Shown: piece after piece, positions 10,884 through 22,000 of the stretch
How the letters are laid out: every line of letters starts with the position of its first letter
How positions within the stretch are numbered: the first letter of the stretch is position 1
Origin: Cepaea nemoralis
Lineage: Eukaryota > Mollusca > Gastropoda > Stylommatophora > Helicidae
Length of the DNA stretch: 64,000 nucleotides
Direction: 5' to 3'
NCBI GenBank assembly: GCA_014155875.1
Contig: JACEFZ010025808.1
Location: 695,001-759,000 of the forward strand
The notes under the pieces: generated by a model
The model's input: only the letters and a program-made list of their open reading frames with translations
Database searches by the model: none
Told to the model about the DNA's origin: nothing
Translations under genes and position numbers: made by a program

Positions 10884-11286
10884 AGCACATGTACGTTTAA
10901 GAAATAATATAATTAAGGCTAGAGAAAGACAGAAGAAATACGCAAATAAAAATGCACACTTACAAGAGTTTAACGTAGGTGATAGGGTATATTATAAAAA
11001 ACATAGAAAAAACTCTAAGTTTGATGCTCATTGGGTCCCGGGATACTATATTTTAGAAAAAAAAGGTCCAGTGTCGTATACTATTAAGAATCAAATTTCA
11101 GGGCATGTTGCACGTTCACATGTAGAACACTTAAGGCGGGATAATGAGGAAAGGAATGCAGAGAATAATAATAATAATTATTGTTCCGAAGAAATATTGT
11201 CAGGTGGACAGATTGTCAGACAATCGGTATATCCAATACCTATAGAGAATAGGAAAACAAGTAACAACAGCATCTACTACAGCTGA
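10867..11286 (+). pseudogene. pol: Pol, integrase C-terminal part in a shifted frame
   Basis: After a frame change near 10865-10883 the integrase C-terminal region continues for about 139 codons. It is rich in Lys/Arg, with FNVGDRVYYKKH and YYILEKKGPVSYTIKN resembling the chromatin- or DNA-binding C-terminal module of Gypsy integrases. A single indel is the simplest explanation; programmed frameshifting is not excluded. Confidence 0.75.
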
Positions 11287-11743
11287 ACAAGAAGAAACGG
11301 TACCAAAAACAGTCATGACAGAGGAAAATAACGTGTATGACGATTATATTAGTGAAGAGTCAGTCAGGGAAAATATTGAACCTCCATTTATGAATACAAG
11401 ACAGGCAGTAAAAAGAAAGTTAGATAGACAGAAAGAAAAAGAAATTAAGAGGCAAAGGAAACTTAGAGCGAATTCTTCGAGTGAGGAAGAGATGCCACTA
11501 TTTGAAAATTTGTTGAGACGGCAAGACAGGAAAATTAGATTGGATTTAGAAAGGAAGAGATTAGCGGTTGCTAGTAATGGATATACAGATGGGGAACAAG
11601 AGATGGATGAAAAGTCAGAAACTGATGAAGAAGCTGATATGAAAGAAGATAGCTCTCCTCGAGAGGATAGCGACATTGATGTAGATATTGCAATTATAGA
11701 AAAGAATTTGAGGTTATTAAAGAAATGGAGAAGAGATAGATGA
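11246..11743 (+). pseudogene. Highly charged C-terminal extension of pol (third frame)
   Basis: This frame is open from 11246, has an ATG at 11315 and ends at a TGA at 11741-11743. It overlaps the previous frame by 41 bases, so it is probably the pol C-terminus after another frame change rather than a separate gene. The protein is charged: Lys/Arg clusters (VKRKLDRQKEKEIKRQRK) followed by acidic stretches and a final leucine-rich basic helix. No recognised domain; it could also be a small accessory ORF. Confidence 0.5.
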
Positions 11744-12969
11744 ATAGAGTGATACAAGGTTCTGCAGATGGCGGATAGAAGAAGAAGTTGGACACGATAT
11801 TTTTGTGTTTACAAAGAAGGTACTTGATGGAGTTTTTCTAAAACGGAAAATTATTATTGGGTACTCAGAATATGGTCTTGAAATTTATAATGTATGTGTA
11901 CATTGATTAATGTGTGGGGATAAATATGATGAGGGGATTGAAATGGTTTGCTCAATTGTTGGGACTTCAATTGTGTTTTATGAAATGTGAAAAATAAGTT
12001 AACTTAGATGGTTATTTTTACGATGTTTTGGGTTTGATTGAGTTACCCTAAGTGTGTTTAAAATGATTATTACTTTGAAGTTCAGTTAGAAGATGAATTA
12101 AAGTAGTGTTTAGTGAAGTGACTCTATATGGAGGGGTATGTTGTATTACATGTGGGGTATGCAATGTATATACAAGGTTTATAATAGGAGCTGGGTTGAA
12201 CAGCGTTTAATGGGAGAATATGGGGGGGAATGCCAGGTTGAGTTTTGGCATTTAAATAACTGCATATTGGAAGAAGAAGACTGTACTTAACAGTATAATA
12301 ATAGTTAGGAAGTTTTTTTGTTGTTGAAGGAATGGTAAACGGGAAATTGATGAGCTGAATAATACAAAGGCTAGCAGTTTTGGATTAACATATTTTTTTG
12401 ATAATAACAATTATTATTGACGGAAACTGAAGATAAATTTTGAAACTTTATTTTTTGATAAAGTTTTGAGAATGTATGGGAAGAGAAAGGTGATTACTTC
12501 TTACTTTCTTACTTTTCCCTTACTTTTATTATTTTTAGGTGCGCACCTACCAAATCTACCTACCCAAATCTAATCTAGCTATTTTTTTCTGTCTATCCTA
12601 GAATACTGAGAGTGTGAGAATGTGAATAAGGGGGAAATAAAGGATAAGGGGAATATCTTCAGTTTTGTCAATCATAATTTAGATGGACATTTTAAAGTTA
12701 AAAGCGGTTCGCTTATGGAGACTTTTGTATTGTGGGGAATTTTATGGAGAGTTTTGTAGAAAGTTTTCTAGAGAACTTTATAACGAGTTTTGTAGAGAGT
12801 TTCGATATTATTGTCTCTGGTTAGCAATTGGCTATGAGGAGATAGGAGAATTGAGTTAGGAAATATATGGAATTGTTGTTATTGTAGAATAGATATGTAA
12901 AGTTAACTAATTAAAAGTTGGGGTTGAGATTTTTTCAAGGAAAAATTCTCTTTGAAGAAGGGGAGGCAT
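11744..12969 (+). other. 3' untranslated region of the Gypsy element
   Basis: About 1.2 kb of A/T- and G-rich DNA with stops in all frames and no envelope-like frame with signal peptide or membrane helix. It ends in the purine tract. Confidence 0.7.
12954..12969 (+). other. Polypurine tract
   Basis: GAAGAAGGGGAGGCAT lies directly before the TGTAAC start of the 3' LTR. This is the expected position for plus-strand priming. Confidence 0.75.
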
Positions 12970-13006
12970 TGTAACAGTGAGGGAATTAGGTTAGGAGTAA
13001 AGAGTT

Positions 13007-13027
13007 AAGGAATGCTGCGCATTCCTT
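13007..13027 (+). promoter_or_regulatory. Perfect hairpin in the LTR (U3 side)
   Basis: AAGGAATGC, loop TGC, then GCATTCCTT: a 9-bp perfect stem, 38 bases from the LTR start. The LTRs of the deletion derivative have a 10-bp hairpin at a comparable position. Function unknown. Confidence 0.7.
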
Positions 13028-13176
13028 GACTAGGGGGAAAACCATAGTGAACGTGTGTGCACGAATGAAGAAGTGTATCTAGGAGAACACACACGTCACT
13101 TGGGGGCCAGCGAGAAGAGATGTCAACACCAAGAAGAGAGTCTCCATCATGTCGGCTGAAATAGAACGATTCGGCT

Positions 13177-13182
13177 AATAAA
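13177..13182 (+). terminator. Poly(A) signal AATAAA in the LTR
   Basis: AATAAA with GT-rich sequence downstream; the same motif is present in the 5' LTR. Likely sets the R/U5 end of element transcripts. Confidence 0.6.
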
Positions 13183-13260
13183 GTATGTTTCTAACAACGC
13201 GAAGACTTGTGTCGTCCTGTACGATCACGTGCCTTATAACCTGTGCATGCAACACTATTA

Positions 13261-13350
<90 letters not shown>
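13261..13350 (+). repeat. (TAG)n trinucleotide tract, about 30 units
   Basis: Uninterrupted TAG repeat directly continuing from the last bases of the 3' LTR. Confidence 0.98.
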
Positions 13351-13351
<1 letters not shown>

Positions 13352-14092
13352 TTCTATATTATGTAACGATAGTGCTGATCATGGCTGTTCCACGTTAATT
13401 TCTTTGTTTTCCCAAAAAGGAGATGGAAAATGAAACATTAGGAGCAGCCATTTCAGATATGAAGATCTAGTTAGATTATACCAACACACTTGACTGGTGG
13501 CGCATTCATCTGTTGTTGCCTCTTAAATTGTGGAGTGATGATTTCAGCATCGTCATATTTACCAATAAACGAAATACAGCACGAACCAGGTTTTTGTTTT
13601 AATGTTAGTATTGTTAGCTTTGGGGAAATCGTAACTTCAGATCGGAGATATATGACAGAGATAAGACGAGGATAAGCCTAGCAAAAGCTACATTTCATAA
13701 GAAGAAAAGTACCTTATGTAATAAGCCACTTTCACTAAATGTCAGAAAGAGTGCTGAAATGTAAAAGAGGAACCCTTTCATACGAGCTAGAAGAGAAGGA
13801 GGAGAAAAAGAAGAAAATATATTCAGACTTAGATAAAGTTTGTCGTATCTTCTGACAATAAAATCAATCAGTCATCTAGCAGACCTTTAGGGTGTGTGTG
13901 ATAGATGCTGAGGTGACCAGTTGCTTTTTTCCTCATCACCCTTCCTTTCTCCAACTGTCGGCAACATCGAGTGAAGAATAATCATCAGATAAACCAACCA
14001 ATAAACAAACAAACTTTATTTCAAAGGGTTACATATTTTGCGCAGTCACATCTAACATTCTTCATTTCTCATATCTCACCCCTCTCCCCCCC

Positions 14093-14097
<5 letters not shown>
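13351..14097. other. Intergenic stretch, nothing recognised except a decayed repeat
   Basis: No credible coding frame. Around 13985-14065 there is a decayed minus-strand copy of the CTTTATTT/GGGTTAC dispersed repeat also found near 27000, 41700, 49800 and 52400. Confidence 0.5.

Positions 14098-14176
<79 letters not shown>
14098..14176 (+). repeat. (CT)n dinucleotide tract
   Basis: Nearly pure CT repeat, about 79 bases. Confidence 0.98.
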
Positions 14177-14177
<1 letters not shown>

Positions 14178-14384
14178 GTCATTCATTACTTCATTAATAC
14201 ACTAATAAGGTTGCTCTTAAATAACAACAACAACAACACATACATCATAAACGTATGAAAAGTAGGCAACAAATCATTATCTTTCATCCATTACATTTTT
14301 TGGTCCTTTTTTGTGTGTGTTCGCTGGCACTGAACTTTAGTGTAGTCGACACACAGGCTACAACCTCTAGTAGCTGACACTACA

Positions 14385-14414
<30 letters not shown>
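14385..14414 (+). repeat. Run of 30 guanines
   Basis: Unbroken G tract; could form G-quadruplex structures and could also vary in length through sequencing error. Confidence 0.95.
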
Positions 14415-14415
<1 letters not shown>

Positions 14416-14879
14416 CACTGGACTGATTTTGAGCGTGGATTAGCTTTTCCTATTACCAGTGTCCCTCGCCATCAGGCGAACCCACCCCGACTTCTGAGGT
14501 ACTTGTATTTTATGTTTCCAAGTCAAGGACGAGAAGTCAAAATTTTAGTCCAACTGACCGGTGTATGGGTTGAACCCGCTACTTCGGCATCAGCACACTG
14601 GAAGTTGTAAGATCAAGGGCTCTTATCCATTCTGTCAATGCAACCTATTCATGAATGATTGGTATTGATGGGCTTCCTGGGGCAGTTTATTTCTAACTTC
14701 AGTGATTCAATATTCTTGTCTCCTGCACTGTTTGTGTCAATAGCTGCAGACCCGACTTCACAGGCAATTATCGGTCAAACTGGCGATCTCTGTACACTTG
14801 ATCCTTGAGTGTGTGTTGATGCGGTCCTGTTGTCATTATATACCTCTCGTGGAGGCAGCCATGGTCGTATAGTCGACAA
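14415..14879. other. Intergenic stretch, possible old SINE remnant
   Basis: No coding frame. A motif GGGTTGAACCCGC near 14567 resembles a tRNA B box, but no convincing A box or edges were seen. Confidence 0.35.
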
Positions 14880-15215
14880 CATGCTCATCTGTTGACTCCA
14901 CATGCTAATCTGTTGACCCCACATGCTACTCTGCTGACCCCATATGCTAATCTACTGACCCCACATGCATATCTGTTGACAAAACATGCTAATCTGTTGA
15001 CCCCAGATGCTAATCTGTTGACCCCACACGCTAATCTACTGACCCCCACATGCTCATCTGCTGACCCCCACATGCTCATCTGCTGGTCCCACAGCTGACC
15101 CCACATGCTCATCTGCTGACCCCACAGTTGACCCCACATAATCATATGCTGACCCCAGATACTAATCTGTTAACCCCGCATGCTAATCCGCTGACCCCAC
15201 ATGCTCATCTGCTGA
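14880..15215 (+). repeat. Minisatellite, about 21-22-bp units
   Basis: Units like ACATGCTAATCTGTTGACCCC, variable in length, about 15 copies. The unit partly resembles that of the next array (both contain CTGACCCC), so the two may have a common origin. Confidence 0.92.
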
Positions 15216-15307
15216 CCCTGAGGTTCCGTTTGTTAATCCCATTGAGGCTGGGCGCCCAGATCGACCCAGCTTAAATGGGTACCAAGACATGTTGTGGGAT
15301 GTAAAGG

Positions 15308-15632
15308 CCTACTGACCCCACCACGTGCTGCACTGGCATACTGACCCCACCAAGTGCCACACTGACCCCCACCACGTGCCATACTGACCTACTGACCCCA
15401 CCACGTGCCACACTGATCTACTGACCCCCACCACGTGCCACACTGACACCCACCACGTGCCACACTGATCTACTGACCCCCACCACGTGCCACACTGACC
15501 TACTGACACCCACCACGTGCCACACTGATCTACTGACCCCCACCACGTGCCACACTGACCTACTGACACCCACCACGAGCAAAACTGACATACTGACTCC
15601 ACCACGTGCCACACTGACCCCCACCACGTGCC
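15308..15632 (+). repeat. Minisatellite, CCACCACGTGCCACACTGA units
   Basis: Units of about 19-28 bp contain CCACGTG, an E-box-like palindrome, with alternating TACTGACCCC and GATCTACTGACCCC spacers. Open frames across it are repeat by-products. Confidence 0.92.
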
Positions 15633-15636
15633 GCTT

Positions 15637-15905
15637 TCTCTTCCCATCAGTATTGCCAGTTGTTACCAAGTTCTCCAATTTATTTCTTCTCATAAGGTGT
15701 CAAAATAATTGTGACTGTCTACATCTAATTTCTCTAATAATTTCACGGTTTTCATTTGTTTCTTGTAGGACATGGTCATTGATTTTTCTGTATGTCCATT
15801 GTATTTTCGCCATGGTGATTCTTGTTCTAATCTCTTCAAGGCATCTCCAATTAGATGTTATGACTATTCAGAGATAATTGTACTGATTCACTTGCTCAAA
15901 CATGG
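15637..15905 (-). mobile_element. LINE fragment (family A), internally deleted
   Basis: On the minus strand this matches two separated parts of the family A LINE seen at 49930-50790: the C-terminal block around the FGHVMRR-like motif and the part around [21 protein letters not shown]. They are joined by an internal deletion. Confidence 0.75.
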
Positions 15906-16004
15906 GAGACAGATAAGAAAGATCCTGACTGCTGCAGGATGCAACAGCTTGAAATGAAACAAAATGGTATATTAAGATCCCGTTGCTGTTACTCCCTTTG
16001 ACTT

Positions 16005-19000
16005 ACCTGTTAGATTCATTTTATTTTTAAAAACCCAACTACTCGGCCACCAATTTTGATGTGTCAGACTGATAACCAACTTGCTAACCAGCTTCCATGT
16101 GAGAAGAAACTATCATCAACAACTGTGATGACGTTTTGTAAGGTCGCATCAGCTGCCTTCAGGAAATCTCGAGACCAGGTCTTTGATAACCTTGGCCTGG
16201 CTAGCGATGATCATCTTCAGCTGTGTCAAATAGGAGAAAAGATGAATGTTTTTAAAGTTTACATGTAAATATTCAAACTGGCAAGTTGCCAGGACTTTAT
16301 TTAAATTTGGTATTATCATCATCAAGTGCCCTGTCAGCTGGCATCGGCATTTATGTCTCTCCACAGATCTCGGTCTTTGGTGTTCTGGATCAATCCTGTT
16401 GATGTTATTCCTCCATGCTACCGTCTCAGTACATCCAGCATCATTTCTCTCGGTCTGCCTCTGCCTCTCTTCCCCTCGATCTTTCCAGTTGTCACGATGT
16501 TCTCCAAATGCCTCCCTTCTCATTGCATGACTAAAGAAAGCTGTTTGTCTCGTTCTTATAGTTGTATATAATATTCTAGTTTCACTAGCCTCTTTCAGAC
16601 AGTCGTTGTTAGTTACTCTGCCAGTCCAAGGAATTTTCAACATTCTTTTCAGGAACCACATCTCCATTGCCTCTATGCTCTTCCTAATTTGTTCACCCAT
16701 GTTTCATTATTCACTGCCATAAAGTAAAATAGGTTCTATATAACATTTCAGCACTTTCTTGCATTCAATGAAAGTGATTTGTTTGCATAAGTTACTTTTA
16801 ATTTTTCTGAATCGCAGCTTTTTTGTCAATTATCTTGCACCTGATGTTGTAACTGCACCTAGGTATTTTAATTTATAAATATTGTTAAACATTTTCTCGT
16901 ATACTGTAATGTCACATTTTGGTGTCACCTTTTTCTTTGATATAAAAATTGTTTCTGTTGTCTTCATAATCAAGGAAACCTTTTTGTGTGTGTGCACTCT
17001 CTGTATCTACAATGTCCAAAAGTTGTAAATCTTTTGCATTTTTCACCATTAATACTGTGTCATATCATAGATTGTTTATATTATAAGCTCCACTGCATAT
17101 TCCTGGCCTCTCTTTGTTTGATGTCTCTCAGTATTACTTCGTTCTATAGAGACAGGCCTGTGGCAAAGAAGTTACGAATGAAATTCATACTCCCCCCTAT
17201 GAGTGCTGGTCGTTCAGAAAGCAAATGTGTGAAAATAAACTTGCCAAGAAATCACACACAGTCAAACAACACTTGGCTTGACTGTCCCATCCTGTAAAGG
17301 ATTTGCAACAAACTTTTTTTTGTGAGAGAGAAGAGATCCGGTGACAAAACATATCCTTGTCTTAGCCTACTTTTAATTTATTCTCACTGTTTGGATTACA
17401 CCAATACACAAGCTTATGTTGACTTAAGAAGTCAAAAACCTAAAATGTTAATGTTTGAAACAACATTATTTATCTCCCTTGTGTTCTGTCTGAACAGTGA
17501 AACATAATTTACTTCCCTTGTTTGCAATATATAAACAGGAAAAACAAACACATAATAAAAACACACAAAGAAATAGATAAAACATATAAACATAGAGACA
17601 ACATATAAACATATTGAGAAAACATATAAACATAGAGACAACATATAAACATATTGACAAAACATATAAACATAGAGACAACATATAAACATATTGAGAA
17701 AACATATAAACATAGAGACAACATATAAACATATTGACAAAACATATAAACATAGAGACAACATATAAACATATTGACAAAACATAAATACGTTGAAAAA
17801 CACTTATAAAGAAGGTCAAGTTAGTCTGAAGCCATATACTGCTGTTGGAGTGTGAAATACTAGACCTCTATATATTCTAGACCATGACATCACCATGTGT
17901 GGAGTATGAAATACTAGACCTCTATATATTCTAGACCATGACATCACCATGTGTGGAGTATGAAATACTAGACCTCTATATATTCTAGACCATGACATCA
18001 CGATGTGTGGAGTATGAAATACTAGACCTCTATATATTCTAGACCATGACATCACCATGTGTGGAGTATGAAATACTAGACCTCTATATATTCTAGACCA
18101 TGACATCACGATGTGTGGAGTATGAAATACTAGACCTCTATATATTCTAGGCCATGACATCACCATGTGTGGAGTGTGAAATACTAGACCTCTATATATT
18201 CTAGACCGTGACATCACGATGTGTGGAGTATGAAATACTAGACCTCTATATATTCTAGACCATGACATCATGATGTGTGGAGTGTGAAATACTAGACCTC
18301 TATATATTCTAGACCATGACATCACGATGTGTGGAGTATGAAATACTAGATCTCTATATATTCTAGGCCATGACATCACCATGTGTGGAGTGTGAAATAC
18401 TAGACCTCTATATATTCTAGACCATGACATCACGATGTGTGGAGTATGAAATACTAGACCTCTATATATTATAGACCATGACATCACGATGTGTGGAGTA
18501 TGAAATACTAGACCTCTATATATTATAGACCATGACATCACGATGTGTGGAGTATGAAATACTAGACCTCTATATATTCTAGACCATGGCATCATGATGT
18601 GTGGAGTATGAAATACTAGACCTCTATATATTATAGACCGTGACATCACGATGTGTGGAGTGTGAAATACTAGACCTCTATATATTCTAGACCGTGACAT
18701 CACGATGTGTGGAGTGTGAAATACTAGACCTCTATATATTCTAGACCATGACATCACGATGTGTGGAGTATGAAATACTAGACCTCTATATATTATAGAC
18801 CGTGACATCACGATGTGTGGAGTGTGAAATACTAGACCTCTATATATTCTAGACCGTGACATCACGATGTGTGGAGTGTGAAATACTAGACCTCTATATA
18901 TTCTAGACCATGACATCACGATGTGTGGAGTATGAAATACTAGACCTCTATATATTCTAGACCATGACATCATGATGTGTGGAGTATGAAATACTAGACC

Positions 19001-22000
19001 TCTATATATTATAGACCGTGACATCACAATGTGTGGAGTATGAAATACTAGACCTCTATATATTATAGACCGTGACATCACGATGTGTGTAGTGTGAAAT
19101 ACTAGACCTCTATATATTCTAGACCATGACATCACGATGTGTGGAGTATGAAATACTAGACCTCTATATATTCTAGACCATGACATCACGATGTGTGGAG
19201 TATGAAATACTAGACCTCTATATATTCTAGACCATGACATCACGATGTGTGGAGTGTGAAATACTACACCTCTATTTATTCTAGACCATGACATCCCGAT
19301 GTGTGGAGTGTGAAATACTAGACCTCTATATATTCTAGACCATGACATCACCATGTGTGGAGTGTGAAATACTAGACCTCTATATATTCTAGACCATGAC
19401 ATCACGATGTGTGGAGTGTGAAATACTAGACCTCTATATATTCTAGACCATGACATCATGATGTGTGGAGTGTGAAATACTAGACCTCTATATATTCTAG
19501 ACCATGACATCATGATGTGTGGAGTGTGAAATACTAGACCTCTATATATTCTAGACCATGACATCACGATGTGTGGAGTTTGAAATACTAGACCTCTATA
19601 TATTCTAGACCATGACATCATGATGTGTGGAGTGTGAAATACTAGACCTCTATATATTCTAGACCATGACATCATGATGTGTGGAGTGTGAAATACTAGA
19701 CCTCTATATATTCTAGACCATGACATCACGATGTGTGGAGTATGAAATACTAGACCTCTATATATTCTAGGCCATGACATCACAATGTGTGGAGTGTGAA
19801 ATACTAGATCTCTATATATTCTAGACCATGACATCACCATGTGTGGAGTATGAAATACTAGACCTCTATATATTCTAGACCATGACATCACGATGTGTGG
19901 AGTATGAAATACTAGACCTCTATATATTCTAGACCATGACATCACGATGTGTGGAGTATGAAATACTAGACCTCTATATATTCTAGACCATGACATCACG
20001 ATGTGTGGAGTGTGAAATACTAGACCTCTATATATTCTAGGCCATGACATCACGATGTGTGGAGTGTGAAATACTAGATCTCTATATATTCTAGACCATG
20101 ACATCACCATGTGTGGAGTATGAAATACTAGACCTCTATATATTCTAGACCATGACATCACGATGTGTGGAGTGTGAAATACTAGACCTCTATATATTCT
20201 AGGCCATGACATCATGATGTGTGGAGTGTGAAATACTAGATCTCTATATATTCTAGACCATGACATCACGATGTGTGGAGTGGCTAGTTCTCTTCCTCAC
20301 TGTCTATCCTTCCCAGACAATCCCCAGACAGTTGTGAAAATTATCTTGTACCCATTGCATTCCTTAGCGGAGGTAATGTTTGAGGCAGACTTTCTCTCTC
20401 TCTCTCTTCGAGTGTTTATGGTTGTAAAGTTTGATTTCAGGATTTACAAGTATTTGCTAAACTATTCACATACAAATGTGTTAAAGATACTGGGGGGAAA
20501 AACATGTCCCAAAGCGTGAGCCCGCTATGGGTCTGTAATGTCATACACCATCACCAACTGCTCAGGCCTCAGTGTATGGGAGACATGGGCGTCCAGTCAT
20601 TCCTTCTCTTAGTGAGACGATCATCGTATGTGCTGAATCATTGACAGCCACGTTGAGGACATTACCAGCTCAGCGACCTATCAACTTTGTTAATGCAGCC
20701 ACTGTAAACAGTATAACCATGAGGAAATTCATGTTTGGTAAATGTTCATGGTCATAAATAGTAGTCACTTCTCACTAATACATTGAAATATCAGCCTCAA
20801 ATAGTGGCCACCCATCAATAATACATAGAAATATCAGCCTTAAATAGTGCCCACCCATCAATAATACATAGAAGTATCAACCTCAAATAGTGGCCATCCA
20901 TTAATAATACATAGAAATATCAGCCTCAAACAGTGATCACCAGTCAATAATACAAAGAAGTATCAGTCTCAAATAGTGGCCGTCAATAATACATAGAAAT
21001 GTAAGCCTCGAATAGAATAACTAATTATTCATGTTGTTTTACTACATTGAAAATAATGTCTTCCCATAGTGATTTCGAACAATTTATTGCCTGGCATATG
21101 TCACTGCATATCATCAGGTACATACCGTAGAAATAACACAACATAAAGTAAAGCAATAAGATAAATCCATCAAGCTTAAATATGCAACACACATATTCAA
21201 ACAACAATTTAAACTATCTACTGCAGTCATTTTAAACTGACTATCATGTCTTTTGTTTGCACGATATATGATAGTCCATTAAAACTTAGTGCTAGTCAAT
21301 TCAAATTACGGTGTGAATATGTGTGCTGTATTTTTCAGCTTGAGGGATTTATCTTATAGCTTTAGTTTATGTTGTATGAATTCTGCAGGATGTACTTCAC
21401 TCTATATTCATTATGTCCCCTTACCTGCATATTCTCCTCTTCCAGTTCGGCAACTCTTGCAGTCAGTTGGCAGAATCTTTCATCCTAATGAAACAAATCA
21501 CAATGAATCCAGTATAAGCTTTTAAAGATGTGGCATGGAGCTACAGTCTGGAACGAACAAACACACTTTATTTCCAAAGGATGACAAGAACATCTGATCC
21601 TAAACATCCCTGGAAGGTGTGAGGAGACAAATAAAATCACAGCTAACAATTGCCTCTAGAAGGCTATTTTAAGAACTTCACACAACATCATTATCAAGCA
21701 CCTTGCCGGAACGCAGAGATGTTTCCAAGGCACCAGGGCCAGGTTTTATATTGGCCAAGACTACTAACACGTCCTAGTCATGTTTCCTGGGTGACAGGTC
21801 CCTTCGGGGTCGTGGCTAACGTAATAGGATCACTGATTCTTCCGAAGTCGGAGAGTATCTGCCTGCATGGCAAGGAACCACCAGTCTGCACACCAATAAG
21901 CCAGACATGGGACAACAGATACTCATGCAAACCTCAGTCCGGTATGACATCACACTGATGTTGGACAACAGGATGTCTTCATCCGACAAACAGGACTTCA

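Larger units (their letters stand above)
1..13262 (+). mobile_element. Ty3/Gypsy LTR retrotransposon with a LINE nested in pol
   Basis: A complete LTR retrotransposon layout is visible: partial 5' LTR, candidate primer-binding site, long leader, gag with a CCHC knuckle, pol with protease, RT, RNase H and integrase motifs, a purine tract and a 3' LTR starting TGTAAC. The two LTR copies differ at only 3 of about 179 aligned positions, so the insertion looks fairly recent. No envelope-like reading frame was seen. Pol is broken by an in-frame TAG, two frame changes and a 5.1-kb LINE. The protease-RT-RNase H-integrase order places it in Ty3/Gypsy; I do not assign a finer clade. The 5' target duplication lies outside the window, so it cannot be checked here. 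Confidence 0.93.
12970..13262 (+). repeat. 3' LTR of the Gypsy element
   Basis: Starts TGTAACAGTG after the polypurine tract; its last 179 bases match the 5' LTR at 1-179. The 5' LTR ends TATACA, but here the final CA is replaced by a (TAG)n tract, so the exact 3' edge is uncertain by a few bases. Confidence 0.92.

Noticed and set aside
11744..12969. Envelope gene of the Gypsy element
   Set aside because: No open frame, signal peptide or membrane segment in this region.
17816..20269. 817-codon minus-strand reading frame as a protein gene
   Set aside because: It is the 54-bp satellite read in its one stop-free frame; no non-repeat domain, no splice or promoter support, and it lies inside an intron. 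Kept only as a finding.
20572..20757. Alternative NEK9 terminal exon
   Set aside because: The minus strand has a stop soon after any acceptor and no coiled-coil pattern; 16149-16220 fits phase and pattern better.
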